From Phymatolithon calcareum (taxonomy: Eukaryota > Rhodophyta > Florideophyceae > Hapalidiales): 64,000 nt of DNA. Below, piece after piece: positions 30,508 to 42,662 of this stretch (within the stretch, counting starts at the first letter, position 1; every line of letters begins with the position of its first letter). The notes beneath the pieces were generated by a model. That model worked only from the letters and a program-made list of their open reading frames with translations. It was not told the DNA's origin and searched no databases. The stretch is from the NCBI GenBank assembly GCA_977006965.1, contig OZ345374.1, positions 1,922,001 through 1,986,000 of the forward strand, given 5' to 3'. The position numbers and the translations under genes are program-made.

Positions 30508-32215
30508 CGGTGAACGCTTATACTGGCCCGAGTTATACAATAAAATTAGATGCTACCGACAACCAATTACCACGTACTACGCATGATACATTTGAAGTGA
30601 TCGTTATTTCCGACAACTCTGTACTTGCTGAACTATACACTCTCGTACAACCTACCAGCAATTCGAATTGCAATTCTTCATCAGAACCCAATTTGGGTCG
30701 AATTGCTACGAATTGCAATTAATTGCAAAACCAATGGATTGCGCACAACCCCTGAGTATGATACCGGCGGGAACGTTAAGATCAGCGGTTTGATTCCAAG
30801 AATACGTTCCACGAAGGGCTCATTAATGTCGCGAGAAGCAGATACGCGAGTACCCAGAATGTATCTACAGTCAATCCTCTTTAAATGGATTTTCGAAATC
30901 TGAATATCCTCACGTTCTTGAATACGAATTTGATGAATGGATGTAGGATAAATTTAACGATTTTTCAAGTAGGAAAGTTAAGGACCTACATCTCCATCTT
31001 ACATTTTCACTTCTATTTTTATTTATTTTTATGAGCTTGGGAATCCGAGAAGCTCATTGGACACTTTCTGTTATAGCAGTACATAATTGGCTAAGCAAAA
31101 AACGTCCTCGCGCCGTGGAAACTTTTTCTAGAAATTCTCAGCAGAGGGTTCCTCGGAAAATCGGGACAGATCCTTAAACGCGCAGTTTAAGACCACTTCC
31201 GGATCCGTTCTTCTCATTTCGAAAACTATTATAGAAAGCCAAAAATGTAGGTTATCCAAAATTCAAAAAAATCGAAGAAAGGGGATGAAATAAGGAGTGT
31301 AGAGCACTTTTCGTAATTCTGATCTTGAAAAAGAATCGCCTACAAAGATGGACAATTTTCTCGAAAAGGACTCGATGAATTTCTTATTGCATCGGTCAAA
31401 AGCTTCAAATGGTTGTAGACTACCACAGGAATACCGCACATTTGGTAAAATCGAACGTCTAGGTGGCGAAAAAGTTCGCGCCGTGGGACCAAAGTTTTTT
31501 AAAATTGGCAAACAAACAGGCGAAAAATATAGTAAAATTCACGTTACACCTCGACGAGAAGCTGAAACTGTTCGAAGGAAACACGATAAGCATTTTCATG
31601 TAATGATTGATTAGAGCCGAACATTAGAAACTTTTGCTGACTTCATATTTGAAAATATTTCACTGTTTCTACACATTTTCTTGAAACTGGATACAGTCCT
31701 GTAGGTACAAAAGACATAATTAAAATTTTCATCCAGTTTATGAGCATTGTTTCGGCCAGTGAGAGCGCTGCAAAGATGGTGAATTAGGTCCTTAAGACGG
31801 GGATAAAAGCAAAAATTTTCAGAATCAAAGATTGTAGAGAAAAATTATCCTCTGTTGTGCCAGGAATATTATGGGTTAACGATTGTATTAAAATTATTAG
31901 CGAAAAGCGTGGTGCTCGCTGTGACGAGTTGTGTCGGACGGAGCCCGGCAGCAAATTGCAGTGTTCTAAAACAACAGTCACGTCGTTATGCACTATTACA
32001 GCGTGGGGCGAACGCACTCTTCATGTGCCGCGTTTGCAATTGCGTATGAACCACAGAGCGCTCCTGGTCCAACTTCAGTTGGCGGAACGTGTATGGCACC
32101 ACGTCCCTCCCCTGCACACGTGTGTTCTCAGACATATGATTTAAATTCACTTCCGGAATATCCTCGGTTTGCTGGATATCAAGTCGTTCCACATTGGGCA
32201 TCCATTTAACGAGGA
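30508..32215. other. Unassigned AT-rich sequence
   Basis: At 30654-30730 CAGCAATTCGAATTGCAATT and nearby GAATTGCAAT copies resemble the hAT subterminal motif. ORFs at 31348-31614 and 31986-32372 show no recognisable domain. No gene is supported. Confidence 0.4.
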
Positions 32216-32416
32216 TTGACTGTCTTCCACGAACATCTTCGAGGCTCCATAAATGTTGAGAAACTAATATTCGGAAACAGAGCTCGACAGCATATGGAGA
32301 CTCTGGAATGTACGCTTCCAGGATACGGGTTTGAAGGAGAAAACGGATTGGACACAGAAAAAGCGAGGACACTCACAAGTTTCCTATGCGTTCGAAAAAT
32401 TAGAATGTGTTCGTAG
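32216..32416 (+). pseudogene. LINE family A C-terminal scrap
   Basis: Reads NRARQHMETLECTLPGYGF then TEKARTLTSF, matching GTRARAHMETLERTLEGYEL of the copy at 61981-62235. About 180 bases, decayed. Confidence 0.6.
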
Positions 32417-33508
32417 ATGCTCGAAAATGTTCGTCTGCGAGGGTGTTTCGGGAGCGGGGCTTCCGCATCGCGCAAGGGGTCTGAGCAGAGCTTGGACCTA
32501 ATGGATCAGACCCAGGTCCAATTCGGTCCACTGCAATTCGGACTGAATTGGACGGACGTCTCGGCGGCGAATGTATTTCATATCGGATTCGAATCAGATC
32601 TGAGTAGGCTCAGGTCAATGCGAAATCGGTTCGGATCAGTTTCAGTTCGGTACGGATCCGATTCCTATCCGATTCAGGCCAGCTCAGAGCAGGTCGAGGG
32701 ATTTTTTGGACTGTGAGTGGACCGGATCGTCAACATTTCTAGATTGGACTGCAAGTGAGCGGTCCAGCGCAGACTGGATTCAAACGGGCAGAGGGGAAAA
32801 TTTCGGACTCTGGACAGGCCGATGATCCGATATTGATCCATTTTCAGAAGTCGGACCGTCGCCGATGCGTCCGGTCCTAGCCCTACACTGATTTGAGGCG
32901 GAGAAATTCCCGCACAGTATGTGATTCGAAAATAGGGATGTCAGCCCACATCTCTGGGTTGGGAGGGTCAGGGAGCTATGATCAATCCGCCTTGCACCCG
33001 ATCGGGCAAAGTCGGGGCCCTCCAAAAATTTCCAACTAAGGGGTACTCATTAGCCCTTGCAAGGGGCTCCGAAGGTTTAAGATTAAATTGAAAGAAGACA
33101 CATGCGTGGCCTGTTTGTAACGGCTCTATTGGTGCGGTCAAGAGCTTTTGATAACCCGCGTGCAGACCTGATATGCGATTAATCGCATATCAAGAAGGGA
33201 AAACTTCACAACTTGCAGCATATCACCTATTTCCGATTTTTTTCTTGTTGACAATCGATGAGCCGTCTATCTTCTATACAGATACTCTTCGCCTTCAGAG
33301 GACTCCATTATTGTTCTGTAGAACTAAAGATATTTTATGGAAAAGAAGGCGAGCTACGAGTAAACCAGTTATATACAATATCTCGCATGTAACTTCGTAA
33401 TCGTAGTTGGCATTTTTATGAAGCTCGGCATTCTAGTAGGATTTTCAACAAGGACATAAAGTTCAGAAAAGCACAATATTGTTAACAAAAACGTATATTT
33501 TCCATAAA
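32417..33508. other. Unassigned; repeated ATTCGG/GGATC words; one perfect palindrome
   Basis: 32500-32700 is rich in near-repeats of TTCGG and CGGATC without a clear unit. A perfect 24-base palindrome (TGATATGCGATT and its complement) lies at 33169-33192. No gene recognised. Confidence 0.5.
33169..33192. repeat. Perfect 24-bp palindrome
   Basis: TGATATGCGATT followed directly by its reverse complement. No element ends are visible around it. Confidence 0.95.
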
Positions 33509-33976
33509 CAGTCAAATCCCTCTAATTGAAAATCCTATAGCTGAAACACATGCAAAATTGCAATCTAGCAGCCTTTCCTGATCAAAAAAGTACCGAAAAA
33601 ATCCAAATTTAAATGTGGACTGCAAACTTGCAAATTGAAAGCCTGAAAAATTAGGCCCTTTATTTTTCTTTAAATTTTGAAGGTATGTTTCACATGAAGG
33701 GTTTATGGCAGGTGGCTGATCGTGCGAAAAGAGGGCTAAAAAAGATAACTTTCGTACCTTTCTTTTCAAAATTCGATCATTTTTTGGAACGTAACTAGAG
33801 GAAAGGGGTTGATATATAATCTCAGCCTTCGACAGAAGGACACGTGCAAGCATTTTGTAATTTCAGTATAACGCGTATGAATTTTGATTGTATGACAGAC
33901 CCCTCCGACCGGAAAACCCCTTCAACAGAAAATGTGCTACCTGTCCCGAAACTTTGCAGTTAGAGGGGTTTGACTG
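33509..33976. mobile_element. pogo/Tigger-like MITE
   Basis: Ends CAGTCAAATCCCTCTAA (33509) and TTAGAGGGGTTTGACTG (33976) form inverted repeats of about 17 bases. The CAGTNNNRNCC start is typical of Tc1/mariner-pogo elements. The 468-base interior has no transposase. A TA duplication is not intact at the junctions. The end sequence is related to the MITE at 48241-48638. Confidence 0.7.
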
Positions 33977-34349
33977 TGCGAAAAATCGCATGCTCCATGC
34001 ACGTGGGATAAAGTTGTCACAAACCAGATTGGCTCAAATCTGGTCCCTTGCCCGGACGGAGCAGACCAGTGTTCGGTGAGTATTGAAAATAAGTTCACCC
34101 GCGGGTATGGGCCTCATGTGCTCTTAAGGACGAGTTTCGTACTGTCGGCATACCCGTGTCGTACATCCTCACGGGTATTGGTGACAGTGGCAACTCGCGA
34201 CTTATTATGATGCGTCCACAGGTATATCTTGCGTGTCGTCCTCTCTCATGGTTATGATGCACATTGATGCTCCTCTCGTGAAATCACGTTTTGCAACTCC
34301 TTATGTTCGACGAATTTAGGCAATTCAACGTACTGTTTCAAAACATTTA
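33977..34349. other. Unassigned
   Basis: Contains a GCGGGTATG / CATACCCGTG pair near 34100-34150. No gene recognised. Confidence 0.4.
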
Positions 34350-36599
34350 GGGGAATTTACTAAAATGACCACGTAGTTTGCCGTATTTACTAAAATGACC
34401 ACCATGCATGGGTGTTGTTATGATTATAGCTTTGGTGTAATGCGGGGCAGCATAAAATTATGGAGTCCAGAAATAACATCAGTTTATTGATCGGAGGGGG
34501 GCTGAGAGGGCCGCTGGGGCTCAACGGCTTTCTTGCAGGAGCGCTTATTATGGCCAGGTTTGTTACATTTCTTACACGTAACGGACCGGTCAGATGCAGA
34601 GCCAGCTATGAGGCGGCTTTTTTAGGCCTTCCTGGCGGGCGCCTAGTCACCAGAGGAAGATCGGCATGCTCTGGAAGTGCACCACTTAGATCCGGTACCT
34701 GTCGCGTAACTATTTCTCCTTGATAAATCTTGAAAAATGTGGATTTTTGATACTAGCTTCCAACAAATTCCCCCAACGGCAGCGAGGATTCTCGGAGGAA
34801 ACGACGAACGTATAGAATTGACGCACAGGCATGAATGCACGGGTATTCATACTCCTGCCAATGCATGCACGTGCATTAACGGTCGTCCAAATTCACCTTA
34901 TACTGCTTGCCAGAAATAATCAAAAAATTACCTCCAGAACAATGCACATTCATCCGGCGGCCAACAGCGCAAAAATCGAGCAGTATTTTGTGCATGTACA
35001 GGGACTGTTCCGCAGCTGGAGAGGTATCATATCCCGCTACGAAGCGCCTTCTGTCGAAAATTAGTTTCGAAATTTTCATAGAAATATCCGAAATCAAATT
35101 GATCGCGGAAAGCTCACGGGCATCTGCACCAATCCATGAATTTAATGCTTTCGCCATATTGGACGTCCGAATTCCGTAACGTCCTCCTTGGAACATAGAA
35201 TTGGCCCAGCAGGTGGGGTTGCTCTGCTGTATGTACTCCGCCGCGCGGGCGTTAATTGTGCTTATTTCTTGCAATTTTTGATGGAAAACGTTGATGTCAA
35301 ACGTACGTGCTGCAGCCCACATGACTGGCCCGATCACACTGTGATCCTTTAAGTTTTTCCGAACGTTGTCTGCATGGTGTTTCATACACGATGCCGTGGC
35401 GGTGGACTGAAATGTGTCACGGAGAGCAGCAATAAGGCTCTTTTGCCTGTCAGATATGAGAACAAGTCCGTCAGGAATGTTTTCAATTGCAGCGTGTAAG
35501 TGAGACAAAAACCAGACCCAATTGTTATAGTCCTCTTGATCCAGAATTCCAAAGGCAATTGGAAACACCTGATTGGCAGCGTTGTGTGCACACGCGGCGA
35601 AGAGCTGGCCCTTGTAAGGGCCTTTGAGATGACAGGCATCCACGGCGATGACAGGACGACAGTGACGAAATCCGTGTAGCAATGCACCATATGATACAAA
35701 GCAGCGATGGAAGTGTCCGTTGCGGGAGGCATATCGAATGCAGGAATCCGGATTGTCATTTGAAAGGTGATTGAGGTAGGATTCCAGTGCACCGTAGCCG
35801 TTGTACACGGAGCCTAGAATGCGTTCCCTGCACAGCTCGCGTGCCCTCCACGCCACGTTATATTGTGATTCCGTGCTCACGGCGAATGTCTGTAATGATG
35901 CTCTTGGGCGGATAGTCCAGCTGGTCACTAATTTGTTCTTGAACAATATCGGCCACCCAATTGAAACCCTGAGGACTGCAGTTTGGGACGATTCCGATCG
36001 CGCAACTGTGATCTGGCTTCCATACCTTCGCCTCGAACGATCCGTTTTCGCTTCCCGTGGCATGGAGCCGAAAGCCACATGTAGATTCGTGAGTGGATGC
36101 AGCCCATTTGGAATGACAAATTGCCGTAAATCTGGTTTTTGTTCTTTTCAGGACGGCAAACGTGTAACCCTTTAGTGCAGCATGGGTGGAAAGAGCGGAC
36201 TTTAGGATATTCTTGGACTGGAAAAGAGCCCCAATATCAATTTCGGTCGTAAACGGCCTGTCCATTGTTGAAGACGGTAGCTTGAATCGGATGGTGTACC
36301 GAAAAATCGAAATCGGCAAGGTCGCCGAGCGGCTTTATTGGGACAAAACTGTGGAAATGTGGGACATGGCGATCTTCGAACAAATTGTTCCGTTTCGTCC
36401 TAGGGCAGATCCGTTTTACAAACCGAAACATCTGTAAGATCAAGACGTTGGCACCTGGGCATGTATCGGTCTCAACGGACCTGAGTGATGGACCGTTTGC
36501 TGGATGCTGACAGAAAAGTACAGGATCATAACTACACCCATGCATGGTGGTCATTTTAGTAAATGCGGCAAACTACGTGGTCATTTTAGTAAATTCCCC
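34350..36599 (-). mobile_element. Complete Mutator-like element (MULE family 2)
   Basis: 65-base inverted repeats at 34350-34414 and 36535-36599 begin GGGGAATTTACTAAAATGAC and differ at one position. Flanks AAACATTTA (34341-34349) and AAAAATTTA (36600-36608) form a 9-base target duplication with one mismatch, the Mutator hallmark. The interior codes on the minus strand for a MULE transposase with two frame breaks. Each TIR contains TTTACTAAAATGACCAC twice. Near-identical TIRs suggest a recent insertion, while the broken gene means it would need a transposase in trans. Confidence 0.9.
34800..36319 (-). pseudogene. MULE family 2 transposase, two frame breaks
   Basis: N-terminal frame 36319-35858 (likely Met at 36265) holds the MuDR-type zinc-binding region: FAVLKRTKTRFTAICHSK, then CGFRLHA and HSC. 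A frameshift near 35870 leads into the frame ending at 34876. There the DDE core reads RPVIAVDACHLKGPYKGQL (first Asp, near 35640) and DGLVLISDRQKSLIAAL (second Asp, near 35440), then SNPTCWANSMF and TSNMAKALNSW. The usual Glu of the latter motif is Lys here. That frame stops at KVNLDDR. One frame over, CTCMHWQEYEY followed by PCIHACA is a clear SWIM finger. All domains are therefore present but out of register. Confidence 0.85.
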
Positions 36600-37108
36600 A
36601 AAAATTTATGTTTGCACAAAATAATGTGCTTCCATTTCGCTCTTCGGAAAGTGCTAGCTATGTGATTGAACATAGCACGTGTATTGACACCAAGCACGAA
36701 TATTGACGCGTGATTGACACAAAAAATGCCAAGGATAGTTCTACCGGTATCTATTTCAAGAATCGCTTTTGCTTTCGACCGCGGGTATCCCATGCCAAAA
36801 ACAATTTCTCGCCGGCGGGTATTTCTCATACGTGTTGTCTTACTGCTTAGGTCGATACCCATGGAGGAAAAATGTCTCTTCCGCGCGGATTCATGTTATA
36901 CTCGCGGCAAATACCCGCGGGTATACCCGAGGTCGCGAATTACCCTTCCAACACTGGAACAGATCAAATAGGGCCTCTTAATGGAGGGCACTGAAAACTA
37001 TAAACACCAATACGAATTTCTAAATGATGTACAAAACGTGTCAGAATACTGGTCGTTCTCTGTAAAGTGGCTGAACGTTCATGTTTTGATGGGCCTCTTT
37101 AGGCTGTT
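36600..37108. other. Unassigned
   Basis: About 500 bases between two transposons. CCGCGGGTAT and similar words recur near 36780 and 36915. No gene recognised. Confidence 0.4.
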
Positions 37109-38500
37109 TGTGGGGTTTGAAACGCGCAAGTTAGCACACTGGCTGTGGTCGGGTTGTTCCGCGGCAAAACGCCGAGGGCACTGCGAAGCGGCAACCTTCT
37201 AGAAAAAGAATTGGATCAAAGGATGACTTGGCAGTGTGAGAAATGGATCAATGGAAATTTCTGGAAGCCGCACTGTAATGATTAAAGTATAAGCAGCATA
37301 ATGTAATCATCTGTAAGCAGCGGTTCTAGGGTTTGTCGTTGATGATCCTTCATGGTGTAAGTATGCATCGAAACCTATTGTACTCTAATGACTGTAATGC
37401 TCTCTGTAAGGGCTTTCTGTAAATGCAAGCTGTAATGAGAATTTGAAGGGAGCTAGTCTTATAGGAAATGGAGAGTATGATAGTGGCGTTGGACGCCACA
37501 CTGTCACCCTCCAACTGAATCTCTACGATTTGCCCGGAAGCGTTGAAGTTCGAAGGGATTGACTTTATCTCAATCATAGAATGTTTCATGACGCTGGCCG
37601 TGGAATCTTACCACTACACGTCGAGTGCAAAAGCATAAATTTCTGATTCTTAGAAAAATTTGCTGTCCAAAGACAAAAAAATGCGATAACAGCCTCCTGT
37701 TCAGAGGTAAGATTTGAAACGAAAAATTGCTTCTTCTAAATCCGCAACGTATTTTCTCGTATTATGTACGTGGTCTCTCGTGAAGTATTGCACGATATAA
37801 GCATTGATTTCTTGGGGCAACGCATTTACACTGCCGAACAACCATCTATTTCGTATCATTGGACTGGACCACTTCTGTCGAAGTCACTACATCCCTACGG
37901 GGTTTCTGACCCAGCAGAGCTGGCGCACCTTACCGGAGATACTACATCTCATCCGAGTTTCTGATCAAGCAAGGCGTAACAGATCTTGCCGAATGTCTCT
38001 GCCTAATCATGTTGTATGGACGTCCGACATTTGCCGTCGGCTCGTTAAGGACCTGAAGTTAAGGTTCATTTTCTAGATACTCACGACAATTAGAGTGACC
38101 AGGATCCACCATTGCGGGGGACAGTGGTGTGGCGTCCAACGCCACTATCATACTCCCTACTTTCCTCTCAGACTAGCTCCCTTCAATTAGGCATTACAGC
38201 TTGCATTTACAGTAAGCCCTTACAGATAACATTACAGTCATTACAGTACCGTAGGTTTCGATACGTTCTTAGATCACTAAGGATCACTGAAGGCAAACCC
38301 TAGACCTGCTGCTTACAAGGCCTTACAGATTACAGATGCTTACACTATAATTAAATTGATCCAATTCTCATACGACCAAGTCATCTTTTGATCCAATGTT
38401 TTTTCTATAAAGGTCGGCGCTTCGCGCCGCCCTCGGCTTTTCGCCATGGAACAACCCGACCAAAACCAGTGTGCCATCCTGTGCGATTCACAATCCCACA
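37109..38500. mobile_element. Long inverted-repeat (foldback-like) element
   Basis: About 400 bases at each end are inverted copies of each other. The left end begins TGTGGGGTTTGAAACGC and continues through GCACACTGG, GTCGGGTTGTTCC, TTGGATCAAA, CTAGGGTTTG and TAAATGCAAGCTGTAAT to GATAGTGGCGTTGGACGCC at about 37500. The right arm mirrors this from 38120 to 38500. The roughly 590-base centre has only short ORFs without motifs. The termini recur alone at about 43362-43475. It is non-autonomous; superfamily unknown, and no target duplication found. Confidence 0.75.
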
Positions 38501-39255
38501 GGTGGAAACTGTTGCTTGACTCATCCTCATGTGTACTGTCCATTTGCTGAAGATGATGATTGCTTTATTCCTGGTACGTCAAGAAAGATTCATTTAGTTC
38601 CACGTGCGGAGGCTGGAGGCGTTTCATATGGCAGATTCGATATTTTAGATTTCTTGGCGTCTTCTCGGTCTGTAGCTCTCCTTAGTGGAGAGGGCGTCCG
38701 CAGCGACTGAACGGCTCCCTGATCGTTCGAATTGAAAGATCATGGATGCAATTTCATGTACAGTACACTCTTTCTAACTTCAAACCTTCTAGCATCTCGA
38801 ACGGTGACGGCCAAAGTTACGCGTAAACTGTGGTATTGCGTACCCAGCTAGAAATTATCAAAATTCAACAAGAATGCAGTATGAAAAACAATGCATCATG
38901 TGATTGCAGATTGATGCAAACTGTAATTTAGCCAACACTTGTATATTAGCTGCTCAATTATGAGTTTTCGCTATTTGTTTGAATTATTTTGTTTCCCCAT
39001 GGCAAAACGTATATCCATTTCGATAAATTTACTGAGGCTTGTTTGTGAAACGACTTGCTTTTCATGTCATTACTATAGTCATGGCAGATGTCATTCTTCA
39101 ATCTAAGCTAAACTGCTTACATACTCAACCATGCGCATTACCGCATCCACTCATAGAGTAACATGGAATATGAGAGCTCTCATAGCGAATGCGTCGCGCT
39201 GGTTTCCGTTCGGTCTTGGTGAATCGGCTCCGCCACCATTTTACTATGGTGGTGG
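38501..39255. other. Unassigned
   Basis: AT-rich, no gene or element ends recognised. Confidence 0.5.
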
Positions 39256-39299
39256 CGTAATGTGGAAAAGCTTATATCTTTGCGCCAACTGCGACCATG

Positions 39300-39640
39300 C
39301 TCTTCAAGCTATTTGTCGCTTCACGGGATCGGCACCGTCGAGTTAGAGCTGAATCAGCGCAATATGAGGCCAAGAAGTAATCCCCCTTGTGAGCCTCGAT
39401 GCAGTACTTCCCACGACGGTGCTTTTCGATCCTTGTATAGATACGGAAAAGGTGGCACCGTCTTTTTCAAAACCGTATCAGCGCACGGTGACGCCAAGGA
39501 GTGATCTCCTTGGTGAGCCTCCATGCGGTTTATGGTCATGACGGTTCTCTTGAAGCCGTTTGTCGCGTCCCGGGATTGGCACAGTCGCGGTGGAGCTGCA
39601 TCGGCGTACTGTGGCGCCAAGGAGTTGGCTCCTTGAGAAC
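39300..39640. repeat. Degenerate ~124-bp tandem repeat, three units
   Basis: The GGCCAAGAAGTAAT / CGCCAAGGAGTGAT / CGCCAAGGAGTTGG landmarks fall at 39369, 39493 and 39616, spacings of 124 and 123. Each unit also carries GGCAC-GTC and TTTGTCGC-type blocks. On the minus strand the units encode a repeating SLLGATVRRC / TATVPIPGRDKR-like peptide, but with stops. Confidence 0.7.
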
Positions 39641-39810
39641 GAATCGGATAGATAAAGTGTGCGCTGTAACGGGGACAGTCGCAATTTCCGGAATTACAAC
39701 CGTAAAAAAATCTAAGTACAGTCCACTTCTAGAATGCGCGATGTTACGGTACATAATCATACATGATGCGGTCACGACAAAGAGAATGATTGCGTTCGGA
39801 GAGGACAACT

Positions 39811-40314
39811 TCAGAGCTGTGCGCATCTCGCAGCAGTTATTTGCATATATTTCTTCAGCTCGCTCGTTAGGCTCCATCCTTCAAATTTTAAAAGAAGCAA
39901 ATGAATGAAAACGCCGTTCTCGGATTTGAAATCACTGCTCGAAGCCTTCGAGGCCTCACTCTCGCCATTCTGTTCAGCGTCACTAGCGTCCTTATGACCA
40001 TTGGAGAAAGTATCGTCCTTCTTGTCGCCATCGCTCTCGATGCACTCAGCTCGCGTGGGCGCCTGCAACATTTTCTCATCATTCACATTCGCTATGAACT
40101 CTTTTTGACCAGGAAGATGCTTCTCCCACGCGTTTGCTTCGTCAACGAAAGCCTGCGCGATGTGCATATTAATTTTCTTGAAAATCTTCAAAGCTCTCTC
40201 CTCCTTTTTTCCGCGCACACTGATGTTGAAGCAAGCACCCAGCGTATCCAGTTCGTCGATTCAGCTCCACATGAGGAACAAGAACGCTTTATCGCGCGCC
40301 TGTAAAGCCATAAT
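39811..40314 (-). pseudogene. Unidentified helical acidic ORF with an internal stop
   Basis: Frame 40218-39811 encodes 135 residues: a helical start (KIFKKINMHIAQAFVDEAN), a hydrophilic acidic middle and a hydrophobic patch (GVFIHLLLLKF). An upstream ATG at about 40314 begins MALQARDKAFLFLMWS in the same region but meets a TGA. It lies directly beside the 10-bp satellite. I do not recognise the family. Confidence 0.3.
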
Positions 40315-40392
40315 TCAAATCTTCTGCAGTGGAGGTTGTGGTGCACTCACAAGTGACTGGAGGATGGGGGAAAAGATATTTCTATAGATTTG

Positions 40393-42662
40393 AGAATGAA
40401 TGAAAATGAATGAAAATGAATGAAAATGAATGAAAATGAATGAAAATGAATGAAAATGAATGAAAATGAATGAAAATGAATGAAAATGAATGAAAATGAA
40501 TGAAAATGAATGAAAATGAATGAAAATGAATGAAAATGAATGAAAATGAATGAAAATGAATGAAAATGAATGAAAATGAATGAAAATGAATGAAAATGAA
40601 TGAAAATGAATGAAAATGAATGAAAATGAATGAAAATGAATGAAAATGAATGAAAATGAATGAAAATGAATGAAAATGAATGAAAATGAATGAAAATGAA
40701 TGAAAATGAATGAAAATGAATGAAAATGAATGAAAATGAATGAAAATGAATGAAAATGAATGAAAATGAATGAAAATGAATGAAAATGAATGAAAATGAA
40801 TGAAAATGAATGAAAATGAATGAAAATGAATGAAAATGAATGAAAATGAATGAAAATGAATGAAAATGAATGAAAATGAATGAAAATGAATGAAAATGAA
40901 TGAAAATGAATGAAAATGAATGAAAATGAATGAAAATGAATGAAAATGAATGAAAATGAATGAAAATGAATGAAAATGAATGAAAATGAATGAAAATGAA
41001 TGAAAATGAATGAAAATGAATGAAAATGAATGAAAATGAATGAAAATGAATGAAAATGAATGAAAATGAATGAAAATGAATGAAAATGAATGAAAATGAA
41101 TGAAAATGAATGAAAATGAATGAAAATGAATGAAAATGAATGAAAATGAATGAAAATGAATGAAAATGAATGAAAATGAATGAAAATGAATGAAAATGAA
41201 TGAAAATGAATGAAAATGAATGAAAATGAATGAAAATGAATGAAAATGAATGAAAATGAATGAAAATGAATGAAAATGAATGAAAATGAATGAAAATGAA
41301 TGAAAATGAATGAAAATGAATGAAAATGAATGAAAATGAATGAAAATGAATGAAAATGAATGAAAATGAATGAAAATGAATGAAAATGAATGAAAATGAA
41401 TGAAAATGAATGAAAATGAATGAAAATGAATGAAAATGAATGAAAATGAATGAAAATGAATGAAAATGAATGAAAATGAATGAAAATGAATGAAAATGAA
41501 TGAAAATGAATGAAAATGAATGAAAATGAATGAAAATGAATGAAAATGAATGAAAATGAATGAAAATGAATGAAAATGAATGAAAATGAATGAAAATGAA
41601 TGAAAATGAATGAAAATGAATGAAAATGAATGAAAATGAATGAAAATGAATGAAAATGAATGAAAATGAATGAAAATGAATGAAAATGAATGAAAATGAA
41701 TGAAAATGAATGAAAATGAATGAAAATGAATGAAAATGAATGAAAATGAATGAAAATGAATGAAAATGAATGAAAATGAATGAAAATGAATGAAAATGAA
41801 TGAAAATGAATGAAAATGAATGAAAATGAATGAAAATGAATGAAAATGAATGAAAATGAATGAAAATGAATGAAAATGAATGAAAATGAATGAAAATGAA
41901 TGAAAATGAATGAAAATGAATGAAAATGAATGAAAATGAATGAAAATGAATGAAAATGAATGAAAATGAATGAAAATGAATGAAAATGAATGAAAATGAA
42001 TGAAAATGAATGAAAATGAATGAAAATGAATGAAAATGAATGAAAATGAATGAAAATGAATGAAAATGAATGAAAATGAATGAAAATGAATGAAAATGAA
42101 TGAAAATGAATGAAAATGAATGAAAATGAATGAAAATGAATGAAAATGAATGAAAATGAATGAAAATGAATGAAAATGAATGAAAATGAATGAAAATGAA
42201 TGAAAATGAATGAAAATGAATGAAAATGAATGAAAATGAATGAAAATGAATGAAAATGAATGAAAATGAATGAAAATGAATGAAAATGAATGAAAATGAA
42301 TGAAAATGAATGAAAATGAATGAAAATGAATGAAAATGAATGAAAATGAATGAAAATGAATGAAAATGAATGAAAATGAATGAAAATGAATGAAAATGAA
42401 TGAAAATGAATGAAAATGAATGAAAATGAATGAAAATGAATGAAAATGAATGAAAATGAATGAAAATGAATGAAAATGAATGAAAATGAATGAAAATGAA
42501 TGAAAATGAATGAAAATGAATGAAAATGAATGAAAATGAATGAAAATGAATGAAAATGAATGAAAATGAATGAAAATGAATGAAAATGAATGAAAATGAA
42601 TGAAAATGAATGAAAATGAATGAAAATGAATGAAAATGAATGAAAATGAATGAAAAATGAAA
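40393..42662. repeat. Perfect 10-bp minisatellite, about 225 copies of TGAAAATGAA
   Basis: From 40401 to 42650 every decamer is TGAAAATGAA, with no variant that I can see; only the first unit (TGAGAATGAA) and the last (TGAAAAATGA) deviate. As 10 is not a multiple of 3 and no stops arise on the minus strand, a spurious 794-codon frame appears there, which I reject. The array is not a telomere type I know. Confidence 0.97.

Noticed and set aside
40401-42650. Interstitial telomere
   Set aside because: TGAAAATGAA lacks the G-run pattern of known telomere repeats and the array is internal with transposons on both sides.
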